64,000 nt of DNA from an uncultured Nodularia sp. (GTDB lineage Bacteria; Cyanobacteriota; Cyanobacteriia; Cyanobacteriales; Nostocaceae): positions 20,924 through 84,923 of the forward strand of contig CAIWDD010000021.1 of the NCBI GenBank assembly GCA_903911355.1, read 5' to 3'. The position numbers and the translations under genes are program-made. The notes under the pieces were generated by a model that saw only the letters and a list, made by a program, of their open reading frames with translations, ran no database searches and was not told the DNA's origin. Below are positions 55,929 through 64,000 of this stretch, in pieces. The first letter of the stretch is position 1; every line of letters starts with the position of its first letter.

Positions 55929-58928
55929 ATGACTTATACTAAGAGTACCTTTCAAGAATTTATTGCTAGTCTGGAAGGCTTTGAGCAATTACCAACTGCA
56001 GTAATTGCTGGGCTATCGGAAAAACTACAAGTTTGGCGTCAACGTACGGGGCGTAAAATTATTAGCCAAGAGAAACTCCCCGAACAAGTGACAATTCTGT
56101 TTGAGGGACAAATCCGCTTATTAGGATACGACCCGCAAACCCAAATCCCCACTACCCTGAAATTGCTGCAACCAGGGTCAATTCTGGGGGAAATCAGCTT
56201 GTTACGAGAAGTAGCTTGTGAAACAGCGATCGCATCCACTGAAGTCATCTGTTTAAGCGTGAGTGCGGCGGACTACTTACAGCTTCTTGCTGCTTACCCA
56301 GAATTTGCCAATGTAAGGTTAAACCAAAGCTATTTAGCAGAAGTTTTTGATGTTTTGAGTCCGCAGATCAAACAGCAAGCCAGTACAGTTTCTAACTTAC
56401 GAGAAATTACTGAGCAAGCCTTAGCAAATGTCAAAATAAGTTACCTTAGTCCCGGTAAAAATCGCCACCACCAACTGGATCGGGAAAAAATCTGGTTTGT
56501 CAGTGGGGGTGGGACAGTCACCAACTCTCCCCCTGGATCTCGCTTAGAAGTGAGTGACTCCATTGAAGTCAAAGGAAAAACTCCCGCACGGTTAATTGGG
56601 TTTTCGCCGGCGGATTTATCGTTTTTAGATACTCATGAAGTGAGAGTTGATAACCATGAGAATACTCAAGGAATCGTCACCGTTGACTTAGATATTCCCT
56701 ACATATCTGGAGAACTTAGCCAGTCTCAACCATTCCCACAACAGAAAAGTCAACAAAAACGTCAAAATTACCCATTTTTTCGAGGTAAGGGGGAATTAGA
56801 TACAGTCCTTGCTTGCTTACAAATGCTCTCGAAACACCTAAAAATGCCCTTTCGCCGGGAGGTGATTCGTCGCATCTTAACTGAGCAAATCAAACGCCAA
56901 GGTAGTATATCCTTTCCAGCTTGTGCTTATGTAGGAGAATTAATCGGACTCAAGTCCCAATTAATAGACTTACCTGTTGGAGCAATTACGCGTATTCCTA
57001 CACCAGCGATCATTGAGTATGACGGTAGTTATGCTGTTTTATATGAAACAGACTCTCATAATATTGTTGTAGGTGTTCCCTCCCAAGGAATTGTCCGCTG
57101 TAAACCCGCCGACTTTGTAGCCAAATTAAACGTTGATGAAAACAACTTACCTCCTCAGGTGAGGGTTTTATTAGTAGCTACTACCAAAGAAACACCGCAA
57201 GAGCGCTTTGGTATCCAATGGTTTATTCCTTATCTCTCCAAGCATCGGCGAGTTCTCATAGAGGTTTTTATTGCTTCGTTTTTTGTCCAACTAGCCCAGC
57301 TAGCTAACCCCCTGGTCATTCAGTTAATTATCGATAAAGTTATAGTTCAAAATAGCATTGCTACCCTAAATGTTTTAGGGATTTTGCTCTTAGTGGTGGG
57401 TGTGTTTGAAGCCTTACTGACCACATTAAGAACTTATCTGTTTGTCGATACGACCAACCGCATTGATATGAGTTTGGGGTCGCAAATTATCGACCACTTG
57501 CTGCGGTTACCCCTGCGTTATTTTGAACGCCGACCTGTAGGTGAACTAGCCACCCGCATCAATGAATTAGAAAATATTCGTCAGTTTCTCACTGGTACTG
57601 CTTTAACAGTAGTATTAGATGCGGTATTTTCGATAATTTATATTATCGTGATGGTGTTTTATAGTTGGCAGCTAACCTTAGTAGGTTTGGGTACAGTTCC
57701 TATATTTGTGATCCTCACCTTAATTGCTTCCCCCACCATTAGCAAACAGTTACGTACCAAAGCTGAACGCAACGCCCACACTCAATCCTATTTAGTTGAG
57801 GTAATGTCGGGTATTCAAACGGTAAAAGCGCAAAATATTGAATTGCAATCGCGTTTCTCCTGGCAAGAACGTTATGCTCGGTATGTAGCCGCCGGGTTTA
57901 AAACCGTGATCACTTCCACCCTGGCTAATTCTACTAGTAGTTTTCTCAATAAACTTAGTAGCTTGCTAGTGCTGTGGATGGGTTCTTATTTAGTACTCGA
58001 AGGACAACTAACCCTAGGTGAGTTAATCGCCTTTAGGATTATATCAGGTTACGTAACTAGCCCCATATTACGTTTAGCGCAACTCTGGCAAAGCTTCCAA
58101 GAAACTGCTTTATCTCTAGAACGTTTAAGCGATATTGTCGATACACCAGAAGAAGCCGAAGCAGACCGCCAAAATATTCCCTTACCTGAAATATCAGGAA
58201 ATGTGACCTTTGACAATGTTTCCTTCCGGTTTCAAACCAGCGGACCGCTACAACTTTCTAATGTCAACCTTGATGTTCCATCGGGTAAATTTATTGGTAT
58301 TGTTGGGCAGAGTGGTTCTGGTAAAAGTACCATGATGAAGTTACTGCTGAGACTATATGAGGTGGAGTCTGGCAGAATCTTGATTGATGGTTACGATATT
58401 TCTAAAGTGGAACTGTATTCCCTACGGCGACAGGTGGGTGTAGTTCCCCAAGAAACACTCTTATTTGATGGTACGGTTTTAGAAAATATCTCCCTGACGA
58501 ATCCTGACGCTACCACCGACGAAATCATTGAAGCTGCTCACATTGCGGCGGCTCACGATTTTATTATGTCCTTACCCAACGGCTACAACACAAGGGTAGG
58601 GGAGCGCGGTGCTGGACTTTCAGGGGGACAACGACAAAGAATTGCGATCGCTCGTTCTATTTTACAACGACCAAAACTATTAGTTTTAGACGAAGCCACC
58701 AGCGCCCTCGACTATCCCACAGAGCGACAAGTTTGTCTAAATTTAGCTCGAGCATACAAAGATAATACGGTATTTTTTATCACACACCGGCTGAATACTG
58801 TCAGCCATGCAGATGTGATTATCGTCATGGACAATGGCAGGGTTATAGAACAAGGAAACCATCAAGAACTAATGGCTGCTAAAGGTAATTATTTTCATCT
58901 TTACCAACAACAAGAAGTTAATTCTTAA
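55929..58928 (+). CDS. type I secretion ABC transporter with cNMP-binding and C39-like domains
   Basis: 999-residue HlyB-type exporter. Order: cyclic-nucleotide-binding-like domain (about 15-140), a spacer, a C39 peptidase-like domain (about 280-405), the ABC transmembrane region (about 425-710) and the ATPase with Walker A GQSGSGKST (from 793), signature LSGGQRQR and LLVLDEATSAL. In the C39-like part the catalytic Cys is replaced (ELDTVLAC, T292) and the His motif reads SYAVLYE, so it should bind rather than cleave substrate, as in HlyB. It likely exports the RTX exoenzyme encoded upstream. Confidence 0.93.
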   Translation: MTYTKSTFQEFIASLEGFEQLPTAVIAGLSEKLQVWRQRTGRKIISQEKLPEQVTILFEGQIRLLGYDPQTQIPTTLKLLQPGSILGEISLLREVACETAIASTEVICLSVSAADYLQLLAAYPEFANVRLNQSYLAEVFDVLSPQIKQQASTVSNLREITEQALANVKISYLSPGKNRHHQLDREKIWFVSGGGTVTNSPPGSRLEVSDSIEVKGKTPARLIGFSPADLSFLDTHEVRVDNHENTQGIVTVDLDIPYISGELSQSQPFPQQKSQQKRQNYPFFRGKGELDTVLACLQMLSKHLKMPFRREVIRRILTEQIKRQGSISFPACAYVGELIGLKSQLIDLPVGAITRIPTPAIIEYDGSYAVLYETDSHNIVVGVPSQGIVRCKPADFVAKLNVDENNLPPQVRVLLVATTKETPQERFGIQWFIPYLSKHRRVLIEVFIASFFVQLAQLANPLVIQLIIDKVIVQNSIATLNVLGILLLVVGVFEALLTTLRTYLFVDTTNRIDMSLGSQIIDHLLRLPLRYFERRPVGELATRINELENIRQFLTGTALTVVLDAVFSIIYIIVMVFYSWQLTLVGLGTVPIFVILTLIASPTISKQLRTKAERNAHTQSYLVEVMSGIQTVKAQNIELQSRFSWQERYARYVAAGFKTVITSTLANSTSSFLNKLSSLLVLWMGSYLVLEGQLTLGELIAFRIISGYVTSPILRLAQLWQSFQETALSLERLSDIVDTPEEAEADRQNIPLPEISGNVTFDNVSFRFQTSGPLQLSNVNLDVPSGKFIGIVGQSGSGKSTMMKLLLRLYEVESGRILIDGYDISKVELYSLRRQVGVVPQETLLFDGTVLENISLTNPDATTDEIIEAAHIAAAHDFIMSLPNGYNTRVGERGAGLSGGQRQRIAIARSILQRPKLLVLDEATSALDYPTERQVCLNLARAYKDNTVFFITHRLNTVSHADVIIVMDNGRVIEQGNHQELMAAKGNYFHLYQQQEVNS

Positions 58929-58976
58929 CTGCATTCAGAACTTGTTACCCAATAAAATCACACAAATAATACTATC

Positions 58977-60542
58977 ATGATTCAAGTTAATGGCAATGGT
59001 AACGGTAAGAAAAAAACCGGATTAAATCCCGACTCAGAGGTACTTGGAGCTCCGGTGAAAGTTCCTAGTCGGCCTGTAGCAAATCCTAACTATGTTAATT
59101 TTGATCAAGCAGTTTTGTTGCGCCAGTCGCCAATTTTGTCACGCACAATTATGCTGTCTTTGATATTGTTAGCTTGTTTTGGAATTACTTGGGCTTATTT
59201 CGCCAAAATTGAGCAAGTAGTCCCTGCTACAGGTCAACTCAAGCCGGAAGGGAGTATCAAAGAAGTTCAAGCCCCTGTGAATGGTGTGGTAAAATCCGTT
59301 CATGTCAAAGATGGGCAAAAAGTCAACCCCGGAGACTTGCTGCTAACTTTTGAAACTGTGGCTACTGTTGCTGAATTAGATTCATTAAATAACATTCGCC
59401 AAGCCTTAATTGAGGAAAACGAAATTTATCGTCGCTTAATGGCAAATAGTTATACAACAGCATCAGAATTGGAGTTTATCCGGGCTAAGTTACCAGCAAA
59501 TGCCGAATTTCTGTTAAAAAGTAGGACAGCGTTAGTTAATGAAAATGAGTTGTTACGTGCTGAATTGAGTAACTTGAATACAGTCGCAGGTTTAGGAGTT
59601 GATGAACAGCAACGTTTACAATTTGCTCAAAAAGAATTTGATTCTCGCTCGGCCGCAGCACAGTTAGAAGTAGAGAAAACCAGAAAAGAACTGGCTCAAA
59701 TACGAGTGAGAAAGAGTGATACTCAATCTAGCTTGGCTATCCAGCAAAAGATTTTAGATAAAATCAAAATCTTAGCAGAAGAAGGTGGTATCTCTCAGCT
59801 ACAGTATCTCAATCAGCAACAACAGGTACAACGCCTCACCGCTGAAGTAGACCAATTAGAGCAGGAGTTACAACGTCTACAGTTTACCATTGATCAAGGA
59901 CAGGAACAACTCAAAAATACTGTAGCTGCATCCGGTAAAAGTGTTTTAGAAAAAATAGCTGATAATAAAAAACGTATTGCCGAAATCGATAGCCAGTTCA
60001 TGAGAATTTTGCTAAGTAATGACCAAAGATTGGCAGATGTAAATAGTAAAATCTCTCAAGTTCAGTTAAACTTTGAATATCAAGAACTTCGCGCTCCTGT
60101 GGGGGGGACAATTTTTGACTTACAAGCAAAAACCCCTGGTTTTGTGGCAAATACTAGTCAAACCTTGCTGCAAATTGTGCCTAATGAGAACTTTCTGGCT
60201 GAGGTATTTATCACCAATAGAGATATTGGTTTCGTCCGGGAAGGAATGAAGACTGATGTGAGAATTGAGTCATTTCCTTTCAGTCAGTTTGGGGACATTA
60301 AAGGACAAGTTATTAGTATAGGCTCTGATGCATTACCACCAGACGAAATATATCAATTTTATAGATTCCCCGCCACGATTAGTTTAGATAAACAATATTT
60401 AGATGCTCATGGTAGAAAGATATCCTTACAGTCGGGAATGTCAATTTCGGCTAATATTAAGGTTCGTGAAGACCGTAGAGTCATAAATCTATTTACTGAA
60501 ATGTTTACTAAAGAATGGGATAGTTTAAAACAGGTACGTTAA
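58977..60542 (+). CDS. HlyD-family membrane fusion protein
   Basis: Periplasmic adaptor of type I secretion, 521 residues. A cytoplasmic N-terminus (about 1-58) and one membrane segment (about 59-80) are followed by a lipoyl/barrel-sandwich half (VQAPVNGVVKSVHVKDGQKVNPGD), a long coiled-coil hairpin (about 130-360) and the second lipoyl half plus beta-barrel (LRAPVGGTIFDL, VFITNRDIGFVREGM). It starts 48 bp after the ABC transporter stop, so the two are one operon. The outer-membrane TolC partner is not in the window. Confidence 0.94.
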   Translation: MIQVNGNGNGKKKTGLNPDSEVLGAPVKVPSRPVANPNYVNFDQAVLLRQSPILSRTIMLSLILLACFGITWAYFAKIEQVVPATGQLKPEGSIKEVQAPVNGVVKSVHVKDGQKVNPGDLLLTFETVATVAELDSLNNIRQALIEENEIYRRLMANSYTTASELEFIRAKLPANAEFLLKSRTALVNENELLRAELSNLNTVAGLGVDEQQRLQFAQKEFDSRSAAAQLEVEKTRKELAQIRVRKSDTQSSLAIQQKILDKIKILAEEGGISQLQYLNQQQQVQRLTAEVDQLEQELQRLQFTIDQGQEQLKNTVAASGKSVLEKIADNKKRIAEIDSQFMRILLSNDQRLADVNSKISQVQLNFEYQELRAPVGGTIFDLQAKTPGFVANTSQTLLQIVPNENFLAEVFITNRDIGFVREGMKTDVRIESFPFSQFGDIKGQVISIGSDALPPDEIYQFYRFPATISLDKQYLDAHGRKISLQSGMSISANIKVREDRRVINLFTEMFTKEWDSLKQVR

Positions 60543-60554
60543 TCATGTCGGAAG

Positions 60555-60580
60555 GGTGGGTTAGGGATGTGTAACCCACC
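60555..60580 (+). terminator. hairpin after the HlyD gene
   Basis: A perfect 8-bp stem (GGTGGGTT with AACCCACC) and a 10-base loop lie 12 bases after the stop. No T-run follows, because the MITE begins 4 bases later and may have displaced it. Confidence 0.55.
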
Positions 60581-60581
60581 A

Positions 60582-60792
60582 TTAGAGGATGCTTGTCAAG
60601 TCATGATTAGTGTATCGAATATTATTTGACCCCACCCTAACCCTCCCCTTGTAAGGGGATGGGACTGGATTTGATTGTTTTCTGTGTGTTCGGTGTTCCT
60701 TCCCATTCCCTGTTCCGGTGTTCCGGTGTTCCGGTGTTCCCTGTTCCCTAAGATAAAAATTACCTCTTGAAAACTTATCAAACATCCTCTTA
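60582..60792 (-). mobile_element. MITE, copy 2 (205 bp, TTA target duplication)
   Basis: Same element as at 16407-16619 in opposite orientation, spanning 60585-60789, flanked by TTA direct repeats. The ends are GAGGATGCTTGTCAAGT and, reversed, GAGGATGTTTGATAAGT. The heptamer region has diverged (GGAACACC units besides GGGAACA) and the C-rich/G-rich hairpin is kept. Two short frames across it are spurious. Confidence 0.8.
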
Positions 60793-60806
60793 GGGAAAGT
60801 TGAGAT

Positions 60807-63041
60807 TTACGGGAATTCAATGGGAATCAAACCGTTTTCTGGTAAATAGTCGCGGAAACACCCTTCATCCGCTAGTACTAAAATCAGACGCACGGGATAA
60901 TCTGGGGAAATTTGCAAATCAGCCCACGGTACGGCAATTTCTAAGCAATTCTTGAAAGCGACTTGGGCGCGGCTAAAACGAGGATACCATTGATGGTGTT
61001 CTCCGGCTTCGTGAAACTGAATTGATTCGGTGAGTAAGTTAATTTCTAAATGGTGGTGGTACAGGTAGTTAAGGGGGGGGATATCCGGGACATCTGCCAT
61101 GATGATGGGGCTATTGTGCATTGTTCTATGGGGATAGAACCACAACAAATTCAACTCTTGAGGTAAATCTCGTCCGGGGATAACGCCATTTTTAAAGTCC
61201 ACCCGCACATAGAAATTTAGGTGATCTACGCCATACCACAGTCTCTGAATGACGCTGCTATTGTGCATGGTTCCCCGCGCCCCGCCGATTTCTATGCGTC
61301 CGGCTTTGTCCCAGTCCTGTTCATCACCTTTACCATCAATGACCGGATGAATAAACCCTTGTGGCTTATGGTCGGTTCTGGCTGCGTGAATCTCTAGAGG
61401 TTTCTGGAGATAAGAGGGTGCTGGTTCATTTAAGGCTGTGTAAATTCCTAATAGATGTTCCCGAAATAATTGGTCGAATATGGCATCTTGATTTGAAGAA
61501 TGTCCTTCGCCAAACCACCAGAACCAATCGGAACCCTCGGCGGCGTATAAGGCTTCCCATGCTTCTGGGTTGTTTTCTTCGGTGGCTTCGGGATGTTGGG
61601 CGAGGGTTTCTCTGGCGTGGGTTAGGTAGTCCCAAGCACGATTTTTTACAGGGTCACCAATCCAGGTAGTAAAGCTACCATCTACCCAAGAACCACTATG
61701 TAGCTGTTCGGAGGGAATAGTGGCAGTGGCGGGAAACTTTTCGAGGAATTCTGAGACGGTGACGAGTTGAAGATGGGGTTCGTTGCTGAGGGTTTGATAC
61801 AATGTTTCTAGGAAGGGTTTACCATCTTGGGGATAAAATTCCCAGCAGTTTTCTCCATCTAAGGCAATGGTGACTAGCCAAGGTTCTTCGCTGTGGCTTT
61901 CTCTTTGCATTTTCGCGATCGCTTGCAGGTGTCCCACTAGGTCGGCTACGGCCTGTTTGGGGGGCATGGAACTGTAGGTAAAGCCAATTAAATCTGATAA
62001 TCTGTGGTCACGAAACACAATTGCTACATCACCGGCGGGAGTTGCCAAGCGATAGGGTCTGTATAATAATTCTGGCTCCTGGACGTTTCCGGCTGCATCC
62101 CGGTGAAAAAAGTGTTTCAGCGACCACCCTAAAACCGCTTCATCTGAGCAAATCCACTTAAAGCCTTGTTTAATAATATATGGCAAAATTTCCGGGCTGA
62201 CTGATTGTTCTGAAGGCCATAAACCCCGTGGTTCTTGCCCAAAACGGTCTGTATATAGGTCCCAAGCCTTTTGTAAGTGGCGCTTAATGTCGTGGGGCCA
62301 GTTAAACCGCCGCTGAGGTAGTCTCATTTCGGGTACTGCTACTCGCCCTGAGTTGGTATCAGCTAGTAAGGGTAAAATGGGGTGAGTGTAGGGGGTGGTG
62401 GTGACTTCTAGCTGTCCGGATGCTTGCATTTTCCGGTGTTGGGGAATAATCCGGCTGAGAATTTCTCTCTGTTTGGTATATATGCGCTGGCGATCGCTTA
62501 AAGTAAAATTACGTCCTTGTTTTAACCAAGCGGCAATTTCCGGGTCATCCCAAAACAGGGGATCAATCCACGCCAGATTATGCCAAGCCAGCAAATCGCC
62601 GTAATCTGCTAACTGCCAATTAGCTAAACACCAATCTTGCCCTTTTTCCTGTCTTTGGTAATACAACTCGGCATAACGGGGATGGGGGTCAATCAAGGTA
62701 TGATGGTTAGCATCAAAAAAGTGTTGGATAATAAATTCCCGTTGTTGGTCAGTTATCTGTGCATCTGGGGTTAAACTCGCCGTGAGATAGGGGTCAAAAG
62801 CAGTGCCAGCAATATAATCTTCCAGTTGTAAAATTAATGACGGGACTAAATTTACTGTCTGGTGTAATTTCGGATATTTTTCCAGAATTAATATTAAATC
62901 TAAATAATCTTTAGTGCCATGCAATCGCACCCAAGGTAGGCGATAATGCTGACTGGTAGAAAGGGAAACGCCGCTGTTAGGGGACTTGTACAGCGGCTGG
63001 TGTTGATGCCAAATAAAAGCGATGTGTAATGGATGAGACAT
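60807..63041 (-). CDS. glycoside hydrolase family 57 protein
   Basis: GH57 enzymes act on alpha-glucans (amylase, branching or amylopullulanase types). The 744-residue protein starts with the family mark IAFIWHQHQPLY. GLWPSEQSVSPEIL holds the likely nucleophile Glu, and VTIALDGENCWEFYPQDG holds the likely acid Asp. The C-terminal about 170 residues (from HPVIDGKGDEQDW) look like a beta-sandwich domain related to carbohydrate binding. No signal peptide, so it probably works on glycogen in the cytoplasm. The exact reaction cannot be fixed. Confidence 0.92.
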   Translation of the reverse strand: MSHPLHIAFIWHQHQPLYKSPNSGVSLSTSQHYRLPWVRLHGTKDYLDLILILEKYPKLHQTVNLVPSLILQLEDYIAGTAFDPYLTASLTPDAQITDQQREFIIQHFFDANHHTLIDPHPRYAELYYQRQEKGQDWCLANWQLADYGDLLAWHNLAWIDPLFWDDPEIAAWLKQGRNFTLSDRQRIYTKQREILSRIIPQHRKMQASGQLEVTTTPYTHPILPLLADTNSGRVAVPEMRLPQRRFNWPHDIKRHLQKAWDLYTDRFGQEPRGLWPSEQSVSPEILPYIIKQGFKWICSDEAVLGWSLKHFFHRDAAGNVQEPELLYRPYRLATPAGDVAIVFRDHRLSDLIGFTYSSMPPKQAVADLVGHLQAIAKMQRESHSEEPWLVTIALDGENCWEFYPQDGKPFLETLYQTLSNEPHLQLVTVSEFLEKFPATATIPSEQLHSGSWVDGSFTTWIGDPVKNRAWDYLTHARETLAQHPEATEENNPEAWEALYAAEGSDWFWWFGEGHSSNQDAIFDQLFREHLLGIYTALNEPAPSYLQKPLEIHAARTDHKPQGFIHPVIDGKGDEQDWDKAGRIEIGGARGTMHNSSVIQRLWYGVDHLNFYVRVDFKNGVIPGRDLPQELNLLWFYPHRTMHNSPIIMADVPDIPPLNYLYHHHLEINLLTESIQFHEAGEHHQWYPRFSRAQVAFKNCLEIAVPWADLQISPDYPVRLILVLADEGCFRDYLPENGLIPIEFP

Positions 63042-63116
63042 AGTGAATTATGGTATATACAGAATGGGGTCTGGGTAATGGGGACAAGGAAATACCCATC
63101 CCCATCACCCCAGACA

Positions 63117-63347
63117 CTAAACTACTTGCTCAATTTCTGCGATTTCCGGAATCATTTCCTTAAGGCGACGTTCAATACCCATTCTCAAGGTCATGGCGGA
63201 ACTGGGACAGGAACCGCAAGCACCTTGTAATCTCAGTTTCACAATTGGCCCTTCCAGTTCTACCAGTTCCACGTTACCCCCATCAGACATGAGGTAAGGG
63301 CGCATTTCATCTAAAACTGTTTCGACGTTTTCAATTGTCAGTTCCAT
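63117..63347 (-). CDS. NifU-like (CnfU/NfuA) Fe-S scaffold protein
   Basis: 76-residue single-domain NifU C-terminal-type protein with the cluster-binding C-x-x-C in [21 protein letters not shown]. Cyanobacteria and plastids use such CnfU/NfuA proteins to pass Fe-S clusters, for instance to ferredoxin and photosystem I. The [15 protein letters not shown] block is also conserved. It lies alone; the sufBCDS operon at the other end of the window supplies the same pathway. The ATG at 63347 is preceded by AACAGAGGT. Confidence 0.93.
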   Translation of the reverse strand: MELTIENVETVLDEMRPYLMSDGGNVELVELEGPIVKLRLQGACGSCPSSAMTLRMGIERRLKEMIPEIAEIEQVV

Positions 63348-63539
63348 TTGATACCTCTGTTGTTAGGAAAATTGTGATCTTCAAACTTGAATCACTTAAT
63401 TTTAGATATAATTTACCTTAGATTAGAGATTTGACGGAGCTACCCAATCAAGCTTTATGATCGTCTCTTGGTATATTACCAAAGTGTGAAACTTAACGGC
63501 AAAATCTTCTCCCCCACAGCAAAACCAGATCCGCATCTA

Positions 63540-63592
63540 TATCTCTACCCTAGGATAGATGACAAACTCACAGTTATTCTAACTTAAAGTTA
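63540..63592 (+). repeat. direct repeat, unit 1 (53 bp)
   Basis: Identical over 53 bases to 63948-64000. It contains CCCTAGG and the string GGATAGATGACAAACTCACA. Function unknown. Confidence 0.9.
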
Positions 63593-63947
63593 TTTACACT
63601 TGTATAAATTTTAATAAACTGTCTGCTAAATTACTGTCTGCTATCCTCTATATTTAAATTTCTGCCCTTCTATATCCCTGATTTTCCCCATGTCCAGACT
63701 TTTGATTAGCAGACTACAAAGAACAGGTAATAGATTCATTGATGCGCGTGTGTAGGGTGAGTGTGGAAACCATGAATATTGTTAATCAGATGTCGGGTGG
63801 TTAAGATCCCCCACTTCTCACATCATCACAGATAGTCTAGGATAACTTAGCTAGAAGTCGGGGATCTGTTGCGTACCTTTGCGCCCTTTGCGTTCAACAA
63901 CAAATAGTGGATATAAACGAATAGATGATAGATCACATGGGCGGTTT

Positions 63948-64000
63948 TATCTCTACCCTAGGATAGATGACAAACTCACAGTTATTCTAACTTAAAGTTA
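63948..64000 (+). repeat. direct repeat, unit 2 (53 bp, cut by window end)
   Basis: Same 53 bases as 63540-63592. Identity may continue beyond the window. Confidence 0.9.

Larger units (their letters stand above)
63348..64000. other. 653-bp non-coding end of the window with a direct repeat
   Basis: No gene seen. An identical 53-base direct repeat occurs at 63540-63592 and 63948-64000, 408 bases apart, and reaches the window edge. A CTTTGCGCCCTTTGCG stretch (about 63877) is a common cyanobacterial intergenic motif. Confidence 0.6.

Noticed and set aside
60582..60820. Two short minus-strand frames across MITE copy 2
   Set aside because: Repeat-derived, overlapping each other, no ribosome-binding site or family.

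Overview
The window is a gene-dense stretch of a cyanobacterial chromosome. Evidence for this: frequent HIP1-type GCGATCGC octamers inside and between genes; lineage-typical families (DUF6464, DUF2358, DUF5132, DUF6391, DUF1350, an apocarotenoid-type carotenoid oxygenase, a PedR-like regulator, a CnfU-like NifU protein, sufBCDS); and short tandem heptamer repeats of the kind common in filamentous cyanobacteria. A filamentous, Nostocales-like genome is my best guess, but no gene here proves it. No rRNA, tRNA or CRISPR array was found.

Layout. 1-4640: sufB (5'-truncated by the window edge)-sufC-sufD-sufS, the iron-sulfur assembly operon. 4686-11331: DUF6464 protein, tRNA methyltransferase (TrmJ type), membrane-anchored beta-lactamase-fold serine hydrolase, dprA, a hypothetical gene preceded by what looks like the relic right end of an IS200/IS605 element, a DUF2358 protein, and a Get3/ArsA-like ATPase with an Hsp20-like tail. 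11441-14398: dnaN and dnaA on the minus strand, separated by about 410 bp with five perfect TTTTCCACA DnaA boxes, the likely replication origin. 14553-20440: HtrA protease, peptide deformylase, a MITE, DUF5132 and HMA2-type proteins, nitrilase-family amidase, carotenoid oxygenase. 20454-30120: a PD-(D/E)XK-TPR fusion, LCP-family protein, a long gap, AI-2E-type exporter, lipoprotein serpin, glycosyltransferase, DUF6391 protein and a solitary TnpB gene. 30347-38930: PedR-like regulator, PfkB kinase, a tight minus-strand operon (sfsA, gluconokinase, HipA-like kinase, HipA_N/HIRAN protein), TPR protein, mutS. 39080-50105: PhoD-like phosphatase, an SLH-FAS1-barrel surface protein, MlaE permease, DUF1350 protein, SpoIIE phosphatase/STAS pair, and stress genes (GlsB-like, YflT-ChaB fusion, Dps). 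50560-60542: a 1357-residue phytase-like/double GDPD/RTX exoenzyme followed by a parvulin isomerase, a type I secretion ABC transporter and its HlyD adaptor. 60585-64000: second MITE copy, GH57 glycosidase, NifU-like protein, and a 53-bp direct repeat touching the window end.

How the parts fit. The sufBCDS operon and the NifU-like protein both serve Fe-S assembly. dnaA-oriC-dnaN form the replication-initiation locus. The RTX phosphodiesterase and the PhoD-like phosphatase suggest scavenging of phosphate from organic esters outside the cytoplasm, with the type I secretion genes as the probable export route. The least described items are the HipA-like kinase paired with a HipA_N/HIRAN protein, the nuclease-like TPR fusion, and the SLH-FAS1-barrel protein.
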